From the NCBI GenBank assembly GCA_021740825.1, contig JAIOZA010000020.1, positions 1 through 54,055 on the forward strand: a stretch of DNA of 54,055 bases. The letters run 5' to 3'. Position 1 is the first letter of the stretch; every line of letters begins with the position of its first letter. The notes under the pieces were generated by a model. It saw only the letters and a program-made list of their open reading frames with translations, did not search any database and was not told the origin of the DNA. Origin of the DNA: Bacteroidia bacterium. GTDB taxonomy: Bacteria; Bacteroidota; Bacteroidia; B-17B0; Aurantibacillaceae. Shown one piece after another: positions 34,884 to 44,714 of the stretch. The position numbers and the translations under genes were made by a program.

Positions 34884-37800
34884 ATGGATTTAGCCGAATT
34901 AAGTGTCAAACGACCTGTATTAGTAACTGTATTTTCAATCATCATTGTTTTATTTGGTGTTATTGGATTCAACTATTTAGGAGTTCGAGAGTTTCCTTCT
35001 GTTGATCCTCCTGTAATTACTGTTCGCACAAGTTATACTGGTGCCAATGCGGATGTTATTCAGTCGCAAATTACCGAACCGTTAGAGAAAGCCATTAATG
35101 GTATTGATGGAATAAGAACTTTATCTTCTTCCTCCAATCAAGGTTCAAGTATAATTACCGTTGAGTTTAATTTAAGCTCTAATTTAGAAGCAGCTGCTAA
35201 TGATGTGCGCGATAAAGTTTCGCAAGCAGTTAAGCAATTGCCTCAGGATATTGATGCACCGCCTGTAGTTTCTAAAGCAGATGCCAATTCTGATCCAATT
35301 ATTTCAATGACTTTAGTAAGTGATACACGTTCGTTATTGGAAGTAAGTGATTATGCTGAGAATGTGCTATCTCAAAATTTACAAACTATTTCTGGTGTAA
35401 GTGCAGTGCAAATTTGGGGACAGCGCCGTTATTCAATGAGGATACGTTTGCAACCAGATCGATTAGCGGCCTATAATTTGACGCCGTTAGATGTGAAATT
35501 AGCGTTGGATAGAGAAAATGTAGATTTACCTTCCGGTAAGATTGAAGGAAATAAAACGGAGCTAACCGTTAATACAATTGGTCGCCTATCAACAGTTAGC
35601 GAATTTGAAACCATGATTGTTAAAGAAAGCAATAATAGTATTGTTCGATTAAGAGACGTGGCAAAAGTTGAATTGGGTGCCGAGAATGAATCTACTGTTT
35701 TAAAAGAGTCTGGTATACCAATGGTAGGATTAGCATTAGTGCCATTGCCAGGTGCAAATTATATTGATATTTCGGATGAGTTTTATAAACGATATGAAGT
35801 ATTAAAAAAAGAATTACCAAAAGATTATACCATCAATATTGCGCTAGATAATACGCGTTTTATTAAAAAGTCAGTGACTGAAGTAGGGGAGACTTTAATT
35901 ATTGCTTTACTACTCGTAATCTTAATTATCTATTTATTTTTTAGAGATTGGTTAATTGCGTTTCGTCCTTTAATTGATATTCCAGTGTCATTAATTGGTG
36001 CTTTTTTTATTATGTATTTAATGGATTATTCTATTAATGTGTTAACCTTATTAGCTATTGTATTGGCAACCGGATTAGTTGTTGATGATGGCATTGTGGT
36101 TACTGAAAATATTTTCAAGAAATTAGAAAAAGGCTTGTCGCCAAAAATGGCAGCCATAGAAGGAACTCGAGAGATTTATACTGCTGTTATAATTACCTCG
36201 TTAACTTTAGCAGCCGTTTTTATGCCAGTAATTTTTTTAGAAGGATTTGTAGGTCGTTTGTTTAGGGAGTTTGGAGTGGTGATTGCTGGAGCTGTTTTAA
36301 TTTCGGCTTTTGTATCGTTAACCTTAACTCCTATGTTAAATGCTAAATTGGTTAGAAAAGATCCTAATAATCGCAGTAAGTTTTATGTTTGGTCGGAGCC
36401 ATTTTTTGTAGGCTTAGATGCATGGTTTAAAAACTCAGTGACTAATTTTTTACAAAAGCGTTGGTGGTCGTTAGTTATTTTAGCTGTTTCTACCGGATCA
36501 ATATTTTACTTTGGCTCCCAATTAAAATCAGAATTATCTCCTTTAGAAGATAGGAATTGGTTGCGGATGTTAGTGACTATGCCCGAGGGAACTTCCTTTG
36601 AATCTACAGATGCGTTAATGGATAGAATCTCTAATTTTGTTGGCGATTCAGTTGCAGAAAAAGCAGTTTGCTTAACTGTTACGGCTCCAGGCTTTGCTGG
36701 TTCTGGTGCAGTTAATACTGGTTTTGTTAGATTAGCCTTAACGCAATCTGAAGATAGAAAACGTCCTCAAAATGAAATCGCAAATTACATTACAAAAAAC
36801 TTAGCTCAATTTCCAGAAGGAAAAGTATTTGTTATACAAGAGCAATCCATTTCATCAGGTGGTGGACCAAAAGGTGCTTTGCCAGTTCAATTTGTTTTGC
36901 AAACTAATGATTTTAATAAGCTCAGAGAAAAGTTACCTAAGTTTTTAGAAGCAGCAAATAAGAATCCAATTTTTCAGGGCGTTGATGTGAATTTGAAATT
37001 TAATAAGCCTGAGTTAGTGATTGAAATTGATAGAGATAAAGCTAAAACAATGGGTGTGAGTATTGCAGATGTGGCGCAAACTATTCAATTGGCATTAAGC
37101 GGACAACGGTTTGGTTATTATATAAAAGCTGATAAACAATATCAAGTTATTGGTCAAGTAAACAGAGAAAACAGAGATAACCCAGATGATATTAAGGATT
37201 TATTTGTGAGAAATGCTAAAGGCGAAATGATACAATTAGATAATATTATTTCCATAGTTGAAAGAAGTAGTCCGCCACAATTATATCATTACAATCGTTA
37301 TCAATCAGCAACTATCCAAGCAGGTTTAGCACCTGGTAAAACAATTGGTGATGGAATTGCAGCCATGAACGACATTTCGAAACAAGTATTAGATGATAGT
37401 TTCACAACTTCATTAACTGGTGCCTCAAGAGATTTTCAAGAAAGTTCTTCTAATATTTTATTTGCCTTTGTATTAGCTTTAGTTTTAATTTATTTATTGT
37501 TAGCCGCTCAATTTGAAAGTTTTGTTGAACCTTTTATAATTATGTTAACGGTTCCAATGGCTTTATCGGGTGCGCTATTTTCATTATGGTATTTTAATGA
37601 AACCTTAAACATATTTAGCCAAATTGGAATGATTATGTTGATTGGCTTAGTAACTAAAAATGGTATTTTAATTATTGAATTTGCTAATCAATTGCGTAAA
37701 AAAGGATTGAATGTAAAACAAGCTTTAATTGAAGCATCAACAGCGCGATTACGTCCAATTTTAATGACAAGCTTAGCAACTATGTTAGGAGCTTTACCTA

Positions 37801-37958
37801 TTGCAATGGCTTTGGGTGCTGGCGCAAAAAGTAGAATGGGAATGGGAATTGTTATTATTGGAGGATTATTATTATCAATGGTGTTAACGCTATTTGTTAT
37901 TCCTGCTATCTATTCTTATTTAGTAAAAGATAAAAAACATGATAAAGATGCTTTATAA
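34884..37958 (+). CDS. RND-family efflux pump, inner-membrane subunit
   Basis: A 1024-residue AcrB/MexB-type (HAE-1-like) proton-driven exporter. Two halves each hold six membrane helices and a large periplasmic loop; the proton relay is seen as GLVVDDGIVVTENIF in helix 4, and the second half has VTKNGILIIEFANQLRKKG. The N-terminus (LAELSVKRPVLVTVFSIIIV) and porter motifs (GVREFPSVDPPVITVRTSYTG) are diagnostic. Works with the adjacent adaptor and OMF as a tripartite complex across the envelope, exporting drugs, detergents or metabolites. Starts directly after the adaptor stop; overlaps the next gene by up to 20 bp. Confidence 0.97.
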   Translation: MDLAELSVKRPVLVTVFSIIIVLFGVIGFNYLGVREFPSVDPPVITVRTSYTGANADVIQSQITEPLEKAINGIDGIRTLSSSSNQGSSIITVEFNLSSNLEAAANDVRDKVSQAVKQLPQDIDAPPVVSKADANSDPIISMTLVSDTRSLLEVSDYAENVLSQNLQTISGVSAVQIWGQRRYSMRIRLQPDRLAAYNLTPLDVKLALDRENVDLPSGKIEGNKTELTVNTIGRLSTVSEFETMIVKESNNSIVRLRDVAKVELGAENESTVLKESGIPMVGLALVPLPGANYIDISDEFYKRYEVLKKELPKDYTINIALDNTRFIKKSVTEVGETLIIALLLVILIIYLFFRDWLIAFRPLIDIPVSLIGAFFIMYLMDYSINVLTLLAIVLATGLVVDDGIVVTENIFKKLEKGLSPKMAAIEGTREIYTAVIITSLTLAAVFMPVIFLEGFVGRLFREFGVVIAGAVLISAFVSLTLTPMLNAKLVRKDPNNRSKFYVWSEPFFVGLDAWFKNSVTNFLQKRWWSLVILAVSTGSIFYFGSQLKSELSPLEDRNWLRMLVTMPEGTSFESTDALMDRISNFVGDSVAEKAVCLTVTAPGFAGSGAVNTGFVRLALTQSEDRKRPQNEIANYITKNLAQFPEGKVFVIQEQSISSGGGPKGALPVQFVLQTNDFNKLREKLPKFLEAANKNPIFQGVDVNLKFNKPELVIEIDRDKAKTMGVSIADVAQTIQLALSGQRFGYYIKADKQYQVIGQVNRENRDNPDDIKDLFVRNAKGEMIQLDNIISIVERSSPPQLYHYNRYQSATIQAGLAPGKTIGDGIAAMNDISKQVLDDSFTTSLTGASRDFQESSSNILFAFVLALVLIYLLLAAQFESFVEPFIIMLTVPMALSGALFSLWYFNETLNIFSQIGMIMLIGLVTKNGILIIEFANQLRKKGLNVKQALIEASTARLRPILMTSLATMLGALPIAMALGAGAKSRMGMGIVIIGGLLLSMVLTLFVIPAIYSYLVKDKKHDKDAL

Positions 37959-39246
37959 ATTTATAGTTCTATTATTTACTTTAAGTTCTGGATTATTTGC
38001 TCAATCTGTATTAACGATTGAAGAAGCTATTAAAACAGGTCTTGAAAAAAACTTCTCTGTATTGATTGTAAAAAATGAGCAAGAAATTAGTAAGCTTCAA
38101 AATAATTTTGGTAGTGCTGGCATGTCGCCAACTGTTAGTGTAAATGGTAATTTAAATTTAGCAACTGTAAATTCGTACCAAGAGTTTAGTACAGGAACTA
38201 TTCAGGAAAGAAATGCTGCGCAATCTAATAATACTGCAGCTTCTTTAAATGTTGGATGGTTAGTATTTGACGGATTGAAAATGTTTGCGATAAAAAAACG
38301 TTTAAATCAAAACGAAAAATTGTCGGCATTGCAATTAAAACAGCAAATGGAAAGTACCGTTTATGATATTATTGCATCATATTATTTAGTTGTAAAAACT
38401 ACCGAATTAATAAAAGCTGCAAAACAAAATTTAAGTATTTATGAGGAACGTAAAAAAATAGCCAAACTAAAATTAGAAATTGGTGCTGATTCAAAGGTTG
38501 ATTATTTACTCTCTCAATCTGATGAAAATAAAGGGAAGAGTGCCATTATTCAATTGGAGCTTCAATTATTAAATACTAAAACAAAACTCAATACTTTATT
38601 ATCAAAACCAGTAGACGCTGATTTTATTACTACCGATTCGATTGTTATTAATTATAATCCAAATATTGATGAGTTAAAAAAGAGTGTATCAAAATCAAAT
38701 GCATCTATTTTAATTTCTAAGCAAAACGAATTGATTTTTGAGCAAACCATTAAAGAAGCGCGTGCTGCTAATTTACCATTTCTGCAATTAAATGCCGCTT
38801 ATAACATCACACGAAATCAAAATCAGGCTGGATTTGTTTTTTTAAATAAGCAAGCAGGTTTAAACGCTGGCGTTAGCGCTGGTTGGTTATTATTTAATGG
38901 CACAAAAAACAATAAATTAGTTAAAGAAAAAAATATCTTATTTCTAAATCAAAAATATTTGACCGAACAAATTCAACAGCAAGTTGACGGGCAAGTTTAT
39001 AATAGCTATAAAACCTATTTATTAAATAAAGAAATTTTAGAACTGGAAAAACAAAATTTATCAGATTCTAAAGAAGTTTTAAGCATTTCTATGGAAAGGT
39101 ATAAAGTTGGAAAAGCTAATTTATTAGAAACAATTGAAACTCAAAAAAATTTAGAGGATGCTCAAGTAAGATACATTGAAGCTTTATTTGCAATAAAAAT
39201 GTCGGAGACAGATTTATTAAAAGCGAATGGAAGTTTAATTAAATAA
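37939..39246 (+). CDS. TolC-family outer-membrane factor
   Basis: The 435-residue outer-membrane channel of the RND system. Signal peptide (MLYKFIVLLFTLSSGLFAQ) precedes two OEP repeats, each with long coiled-coil helices forming the periplasmic tunnel; LETIETQKNLEDAQVRYIEA near the C-terminus is typical. The reading frame opens at ATG 37939 (MIKMLYKF) and again at 37948; either start overlaps the pump gene (20 or 11 bp), consistent with coupling. Third gene of a complete adaptor-pump-OMF operon. No dedicated regulator is adjacent. Confidence 0.93.
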   Translation: MIKMLYKFIVLLFTLSSGLFAQSVLTIEEAIKTGLEKNFSVLIVKNEQEISKLQNNFGSAGMSPTVSVNGNLNLATVNSYQEFSTGTIQERNAAQSNNTAASLNVGWLVFDGLKMFAIKKRLNQNEKLSALQLKQQMESTVYDIIASYYLVVKTTELIKAAKQNLSIYEERKKIAKLKLEIGADSKVDYLLSQSDENKGKSAIIQLELQLLNTKTKLNTLLSKPVDADFITTDSIVINYNPNIDELKKSVSKSNASILISKQNELIFEQTIKEARAANLPFLQLNAAYNITRNQNQAGFVFLNKQAGLNAGVSAGWLLFNGTKNNKLVKEKNILFLNQKYLTEQIQQQVDGQVYNSYKTYLLNKEILELEKQNLSDSKEVLSISMERYKVGKANLLETIETQKNLEDAQVRYIEALFAIKMSETDLLKANGSLIK

Positions 39247-39661
39247 TCGTGAAGTGTGCACTAGCGCTTTCGTAGTTTGCTTTTGTTAATTTATATTTTA
39301 TTTCATTTTTAAGATAAACTTGAATTGACTAGAAAAAGTAAAAGAACCTCAATTTTGTAATGATTTATCAATCACCTGCTACATAATTCTATTTTCAAAG
39401 TAATGCAGAATATATTATTGGGTGAAACACTATTAATACTTAGTTAGCTGCCATATATGTTTAGTTTAATTACTGATAATTCTCTAAAAATACATTAGTA
39501 TTACAATCAGAATTTTTATGAAATAGTATCGTATTGTAATTAATCAGTATAATCAATTACATGACCGTTTTTAACCAAACAAAAATGAATGTAAAGTGGC
39601 TTAACCATCCCGAATCAAGTTCGGGACAAGTTATGACAATTAAAAAAATAAAAATATACAA
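39247..39661. other. Intergenic region with a 19-bp palindrome
   Basis: A 415-bp gap between the efflux operon and the next T9SS cargo gene. It is AT-rich and has no gene. Its only clear structure is TCCCGAATCAAGTTCGGGA at 39608-39626, a 7-bp stem with 5-nt loop belonging to the 'cccgaac...gttcggg' family of intergenic palindromes; it ends 35 bp before the next ATG. Confidence 0.6.
39608..39626. repeat. Intergenic palindrome TCCCGAA-TCAAG-TTCGGGA
   Basis: A perfect 7-bp inverted repeat with a TCAAG centre. A degraded second copy is at 27947-27964 (TCTTGAATCAAGTTCGGA). Such sequences recur in Bacteroidota intergenic DNA; function not known. Confidence 0.7.
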
Positions 39662-41371
39662 ATGAAATTGAAATTAGTAGTAAGTTTAGCTATATTCTTA
39701 GCCGTAAATGTTTTAAATGCTCAAGTGAATTCTTTGAATTTACTGTATAACTCAGTGCCCGGAATCGGTTGTCACTCTAATATGTCAGTCTGTTTAACAA
39801 CTGGTGCACTTGCCGAATCTGGCGCTCAAATTATTGTTGATTGGACTGATGGTGATTTAGATACTTTGGTGGTTTTTTCGGCACCAAATTCACAAAATTG
39901 TTATCTGTTTGAGCATGATTATTCTCAAGTTGGAGTTTATAACGCTGTAACAGAGGTAACAAGTGGAACGTTAGGTGGCCAGCTTGTTGGAACTCAAACT
40001 ATAGAATGGGTAATTACTAGCACTAACAATTGTGGATTCTTCAATATCATATCATTGTTGAATCCATCAGCAACTTTCTTATCAAATGTACCGTACGATG
40101 TTACAGATAATCTTGGTGTAACAACTACCATCTATCCAAAAAACTCATTTGGCAATCAATATTATTCAGAATTAGATGTTGCTGCTAATTATACTGTGGG
40201 TATAAATAGTAATTGGTTGCTAAACAATGGATATACCCAGATATCACCAAACTTTGTTATAAATTCATTTGACTTAACAGGTAGAGCTGAAAATGTACCA
40301 ATGAATATGACTATACAGTGCAATGGAACTGGAATTATTCCAGACTTAGAAATTACTTCAGCATCAGCTTTTCAATTTTTAGCACCAATTCAGAGTGGTT
40401 TTGTTTCAATTGGAATTTGTAATATTTCATGTGGTAATTATGCAAATAGTATAATTAAAATTGCTATGCCAGCTGGTATTACGCCGATATTAACCAATTC
40501 ACCAAATTCTTCCTTTTTAAATGACACAGTTACGGTTTTAATTCCATACTTGAATGGAACAACATCAGTTTCCTTTCCTTGTTCTTTTAGCGGAAGCACG
40601 CCAGCCGGAACTATACTCAATTTTTCAGTCAGTGTTTCAGCAATCGGAGAACAAGATTTTAATTATAATAATTCATCATTCTCGACGATTGTTTTAAATT
40701 CTTATGATCCAAATGATAAGAATTGTAATTTACCGAGATATATAAATCCAAATTTAAAAGAGATTTTACAATACACTATTCGTTTTCAGAATGATGGAAA
40801 TTATCCTGCTTTGAATGTGGTTATTAAAGATACTATTTCATCGTATTTAGATTTATCTACTCTTAGATTTATTGGTTCAAGTCATCCAGTGTCCTATACT
40901 ATTAATTCGGCAACAAGAGAAGTAGCATTTAGATTTAGTGGAATTAATTTAGCACCATCTAGTAGTAATTTAGATGATAGTCAGGGATATTTTACTTATA
41001 CTATTGATGAGTTACCCAATTTGATTTTAGATTCTGAAATTAAAAATACAGCATACATCTACTTTGATTTTAATCCACCGATAGTAACAAACACAACAAT
41101 AAACACTAACAGTTATTTGACCTCAGGTATTAACGATATAAATAATGAATTTAAATTAAATATCTTTCCAAATCCTACCAATGGTAAATTCACTTTAAAT
41201 TTATCTGAAAATGCAACGGTGAAAATTTATTCGCTAATTGGATCTTTAATATTTTATCAAGAGTTTCATAAAGGACAAATTTTAGATTTGACAAACTTTC
41301 AAAAAGGAATTTACAACCTACAGGTAAAAACACCAAAACGTATTTATTCTCAAAAATTAATTTTACAATAA
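39662..41371 (+). CDS. Secreted T9SS cargo protein with DUF7619-like domain
   Basis: A 569-residue extracellular protein. Signal peptide (MKLKLVVSLAIFLAVNVLNA) precedes several beta-sandwich domains (about 25-330, including a PKD-like VDWTDGDLDTLVVFS... EHDYSQVGVYNAVTEV), then a domain beginning SYDPNDKNCNLPRYINPNLK (about 345-480) that is common in T9SS substrates (DUF7619/DUF11-like: IRFQNDGNYPALNVVIKDTI, NTAYIYFDFNPPIVTNT). The C-terminal ~70 residues, NIFPNPTNGKFTLNLSENAT onwards, are the type A sorting domain. Role is presumably adhesion or surface structure. Convergent with the TonB receptor gene downstream. Confidence 0.88.
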   Translation: MKLKLVVSLAIFLAVNVLNAQVNSLNLLYNSVPGIGCHSNMSVCLTTGALAESGAQIIVDWTDGDLDTLVVFSAPNSQNCYLFEHDYSQVGVYNAVTEVTSGTLGGQLVGTQTIEWVITSTNNCGFFNIISLLNPSATFLSNVPYDVTDNLGVTTTIYPKNSFGNQYYSELDVAANYTVGINSNWLLNNGYTQISPNFVINSFDLTGRAENVPMNMTIQCNGTGIIPDLEITSASAFQFLAPIQSGFVSIGICNISCGNYANSIIKIAMPAGITPILTNSPNSSFLNDTVTVLIPYLNGTTSVSFPCSFSGSTPAGTILNFSVSVSAIGEQDFNYNNSSFSTIVLNSYDPNDKNCNLPRYINPNLKEILQYTIRFQNDGNYPALNVVIKDTISSYLDLSTLRFIGSSHPVSYTINSATREVAFRFSGINLAPSSSNLDDSQGYFTYTIDELPNLILDSEIKNTAYIYFDFNPPIVTNTTINTNSYLTSGINDINNEFKLNIFPNPTNGKFTLNLSENATVKIYSLIGSLIFYQEFHKGQILDLTNFQKGIYNLQVKTPKRIYSQKLILQ

Positions 41372-41451
41372 ATTATAGGAGAGTAATTTGGGCTGCGTTG
41401 CAGGAATAGTTAATTATTGATCTTCGTTTTTGTTTTACCTATGTTGACAAA

Positions 41452-43647
41452 TTAAAATGCTGCTCCTATACTTACAAAAACAGTTCTACCGTTTCCTGGC
41501 ATAAGTCCTGGACCTGGATATCCACCTGCTCTTCGCGTAGCGTATTTGGTATCAGCTAAATTGTTTACACCGGCTTTTAAATTATAGCGTTCTAAAAATT
41601 TGTAAGAAAATGAGGCGTCCATTACCCGATAGCCTGAAATTTTCCCAATAGTTCCAGTTGAATTTGGTGTTTCGGTATTTGCTGCATCAGTATACACATC
41701 TCCAACAGTGCTTGATTGAAATGTTAAAGAAAATCCTTTTAGATAATACGTTGCTCCAAAGCGGTGAATTTGCTGTGGGGCATTTTCTACACGCTTATTT
41801 TCTATTGATTTTGCTGGGTCACTAGCAATGGCAGGGTTATTCCATTTTACATATTTCGCATCAATAAATGAGTTAGAAGCAAAAAAGCTGATGCTACCAA
41901 ATTTGAAGTTATCTGTGAAAATTTTAATCGGATTTATTTCTATATAAGATTCAATACCTTTGCTTACAGAATTACCAATATTTGTCTTAAATGGTGAACC
42001 ATTTTGCGTTAATGTCCCAATTCGGTTGTCGTATTGCAGGTAAAAAAGTCCGACGTCAAAAGTTAAATAGTTTTTTACGGACCCTCTAAATCCAAAGTCA
42101 GCATTGAAACCACTTGCGTCTTTTAAATTTGGATCGATGATTTCAGTAGTAGCAGATGGTGTTAATTCTGAAAAAGTAACAGGGCGATATGCCAATGAGT
42201 AGTTACCATAAATAGTTGTTTTTTCGGTAATCATCAATTCGCTTCCAATGCCGTAGAGTATAATTTGACGCGTTTTTTTATTTGGATTTAATGTTCCTGC
42301 TTGCGTGGTATTGATGTATCCCTCCATTTTATTTTCAATATAATCAAAACGAATACCTGGCACTATCTTCAATCGTTTACCAATCTGAAAAATATTTTCG
42401 GCAAAGGCAGCATAGTTTGTTGTTTCAAATTCTAATGAGCGTCCGTATTGCATATTAGTGAGTGTTAAATCAAAATCATCGCCAGTTGTTCCTGTTCCAA
42501 GTTGATTTCTCTTTGTGCTGCCACTATATGCTCTCAATCCTCCCGCAAAAATATTTTCTTTTCCAAAAAACTTGTATTTAACAGATACTCGCACCTCTGT
42601 TCCATAATTTTTGTAATTATCTCTGTCCACTTGCCGAGGATTGTATTGCAGGCTTGTTGGATTTATAGTGTCTTTTGTAGTGATAGATTTTGTGAACCCA
42701 ACACTGTTTCGTTCGGCAATGGTTGCAAAAGATTTGATTTGTAAGTTTACAGATTGTGAAATATCGTATTTAATTGTAAGAGATGCTACACTGAAAGGAG
42801 CGCTAAACCAATTTCTTTCTCTAAATGATTGACGGTGATTGTCTGCAAACTGAGTATCGGTAAGACCGCCCGGTTGTTGGCTTTTGTAATTCATGTTAGT
42901 ATATTCTCCTTCAATTTTTATTTTTTTTGTTAGCTGATAGTTTGCTGAAAAATATCCTGTGTAAATAGTGTATTCACTATTTTTGCGCCATCCTTCGGCC
43001 GCTCTGTGATGTAAGAAGCCATAATAAGATAACTTTTTGTAAGTTCCCCCAATTGCATTATAGGTATTGAATAAACCATAAGATCCAACGGTTTGTTGCG
43101 TTTCAAAAGATAGTGGTTTGTTTGGATTTCCTTTCTTAATTTGATAATTGATTACTCCACCAAATTGTGGTCCATATTGCAAGGATGCTGAACCACGTAT
43201 CACTTCAATTTTTCTCAAAGCTTCCATCGGAGGCGTATAATAGGTTTCAGGGTATCCAAAAACTTCCGAGCTAATATCATATCCATTTTGCCGAACATTA
43301 AATTCCCAAGAACGGTTAGGACTTAATCCTCTTGATGCTATTCCCGCCTGAATTCCAGAACCATCATTTTCCCAAATACTAATTCCAGGAACTTTCGCAA
43401 AAACCTGTCGTGTATTATTTGTGCTTAGGTCTGCATTTATTTTATCCAATTGTATGACTTCTGTTTTTTTTCCTGCATAAATTACATTTTCCTTCATATC
43501 AGGCATACGATCTATTTCTGTTGAAAAATTATTTTCCTTTATTACAACTTCTTCAAGAGAAATTACCTTTGCTGTATCATCTTGTTGCGAATATGATTTC
43601 ATAAATGCCAAAGTACATAAGGTAATATATAGGAATGATTTTTTCAT
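41452..43647 (-). CDS. TonB-dependent outer-membrane receptor, FecA-like
   Basis: A 731-residue TonB-dependent transporter. Signal peptide (MKKSFLYITLCTLAFMKSYS), a TonB box-like EEVVI near residue 32, a plug domain (about 55-170, IASRGLSPNRSWEFNVRQNG and EVIRGSASLQYGPQFGGVIN), and a 22-strand barrel ending FVSIGAAF. The segment HHRAAEGWRKNSEYTIYTGY and PGGLTDTQFADNHRQSFRER resembles FecA-type ferric citrate/dicitrate receptors, so iron-chelate import is the best guess. Unlike many Bacteroidota receptors it lacks an N-terminal carboxypeptidase-like domain. No partner lipoprotein or regulator is adjacent; a Fur site was not confirmed upstream. Confidence 0.92.
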   Translation of the reverse strand: MKKSFLYITLCTLAFMKSYSQQDDTAKVISLEEVVIKENNFSTEIDRMPDMKENVIYAGKKTEVIQLDKINADLSTNNTRQVFAKVPGISIWENDGSGIQAGIASRGLSPNRSWEFNVRQNGYDISSEVFGYPETYYTPPMEALRKIEVIRGSASLQYGPQFGGVINYQIKKGNPNKPLSFETQQTVGSYGLFNTYNAIGGTYKKLSYYGFLHHRAAEGWRKNSEYTIYTGYFSANYQLTKKIKIEGEYTNMNYKSQQPGGLTDTQFADNHRQSFRERNWFSAPFSVASLTIKYDISQSVNLQIKSFATIAERNSVGFTKSITTKDTINPTSLQYNPRQVDRDNYKNYGTEVRVSVKYKFFGKENIFAGGLRAYSGSTKRNQLGTGTTGDDFDLTLTNMQYGRSLEFETTNYAAFAENIFQIGKRLKIVPGIRFDYIENKMEGYINTTQAGTLNPNKKTRQIILYGIGSELMITEKTTIYGNYSLAYRPVTFSELTPSATTEIIDPNLKDASGFNADFGFRGSVKNYLTFDVGLFYLQYDNRIGTLTQNGSPFKTNIGNSVSKGIESYIEINPIKIFTDNFKFGSISFFASNSFIDAKYVKWNNPAIASDPAKSIENKRVENAPQQIHRFGATYYLKGFSLTFQSSTVGDVYTDAANTETPNSTGTIGKISGYRVMDASFSYKFLERYNLKAGVNNLADTKYATRRAGGYPGPGLMPGNGRTVFVSIGAAF

Positions 43648-43812
43648 TGATAAGTATTAAATGGAAATTATTATTGCAAATTTTGTTGCGCAAAGAAACG
43701 TTACAATTAAAAACTTCACAATACCTAAAAAGTGGTATTTAGAATTATTCTAAGTAAATAAGGCGCTTATTTAAATGCCTTTGCAAATTGTTTTAGGAAT
43801 GTAGTATTTATG

Positions 43813-44280
43813 CTAGAGTTTTTCAATTCGAATTGTAACTCGTCTATTTGCATAACGAATATCTTTAAGTTTTTTAGAGATAGCAATTTTTCTTGTTTCA
43901 GGTTGAGATTTGCCATGCCAAGAAATTTTTATGTTGCTTTCGTTGAAGCCTTTACTTTTTATGTAGTCAGCAACTGCTTGAACTCTTTTTTGTGAAAGTT
44001 GCATATTATAATCAGAATCACCCACATCATCTGTGTGTCCTTCAATATAGATTATGAGATTTGGTGGGTTTGGTTTTTGAATTTTTTGGATAACATATGA
44101 ATCTAGAAATTCAGTGTTTTCATTTGTTAATTCCCATTTTGCCGCTGGATAATATAAACTGTAAATGGGCGCATACAATTCTCCTTTCTCAATACTCTGC
44201 ACTTGCGTGTTTAATATCTGCTGTGAGTAACAGAAATTAAAATTAATTAAGGGTACTAGGAGAATTATCGGTGTCTTCAT
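43813..44280 (-). CDS. OmpA-family peptidoglycan-binding protein
   Basis: A 155-residue envelope protein. Signal peptide (MKTPIILLVPLINFNFCYSQ) is followed by an OmpA/MotB-type domain (about 45-150): LIIYIEGHTDDVGDSDYNMQ, LSQKRVQAVADYIKSKGFNE, IKISWHGKSQPE and DIRYANRRVTIRIEKL include the DAP-binding Asp and Arg pattern. It tethers or senses the cell wall in the periplasm. ATG 44280 is preferred because it overlaps the preceding stop as ATGA; a GTG at 44289 is a weaker alternative. Confidence 0.88.
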   Translation of the reverse strand: MKTPIILLVPLINFNFCYSQQILNTQVQSIEKGELYAPIYSLYYPAAKWELTNENTEFLDSYVIQKIQKPNPPNLIIYIEGHTDDVGDSDYNMQLSQKRVQAVADYIKSKGFNESNIKISWHGKSQPETRKIAISKKLKDIRYANRRVTIRIEKL

Positions 44281-44651
44281 AACATGCACACTAAATTTTT
44301 CTTATAGAGTATTATTTGAATAATAAGTTCTTTTGGCAAAGGCTTGTTCAATGGGAATTGAATAGATGCTTTACCTATTGAATAATTAGCAAGTTGGTGT
44401 TCAAAGTTATTTACGATATTGTTGCCTACATAAAATCCAACAAATGTTTTGTAACCTGCAATCATAATTTGTTTGTCTCGTTTTCCACCTTTTATTAGCG
44501 GGTAAGCTGGCATTTCATAATTCAACAGTTCCTCACTTTCTGGTAGAGTTTCTTGAATAATGGACCGTAAAGCAAATAGTACTTTGAGTGTAACTGCCGA
44601 TTGGCTATCAAAATAATCTTTTACAGATTTAAATTTGGATAACTTTACCAT
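44277..44651 (-). CDS. DUF1801 family protein
   Basis: A 124-residue cytosolic protein of the DUF1801 (YdhG-like) family: VKDYFDSQSAVTLKVLFALR, IIQETLPESEELLNYEMPAY and the Gly-rich MIAGYKTFVGFYVG are typical, with KASIQFPLNKPLPKELIIQI closing the domain. The family has a small alpha/beta fold sometimes proposed to bind iron or ligands; function unproven. It is translationally coupled with the OmpA-like gene downstream. Confidence 0.85.
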   Translation of the reverse strand: MVKLSKFKSVKDYFDSQSAVTLKVLFALRSIIQETLPESEELLNYEMPAYPLIKGGKRDKQIMIAGYKTFVGFYVGNNIVNNFEHQLANYSIGKASIQFPLNKPLPKELIIQIILYKKNLVCML

Positions 44652-44714
44652 ATTACTTATTCAGTTTTTTCTTTCAATTTTCGATAAATTGATTTTGTGT
44701 GTGCTTGTCCTAAT

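Noticed and set aside
41372-41451. Terminator between the cargo gene and TonB receptor
   Set aside because: No convincing stem with a T run was found in this 80-bp convergent gap.
43648-43812. Fur box upstream of the TonB-dependent receptor
   Set aside because: Only AT-rich sequence without the GATAAT-type inverted hexamers; not supported.
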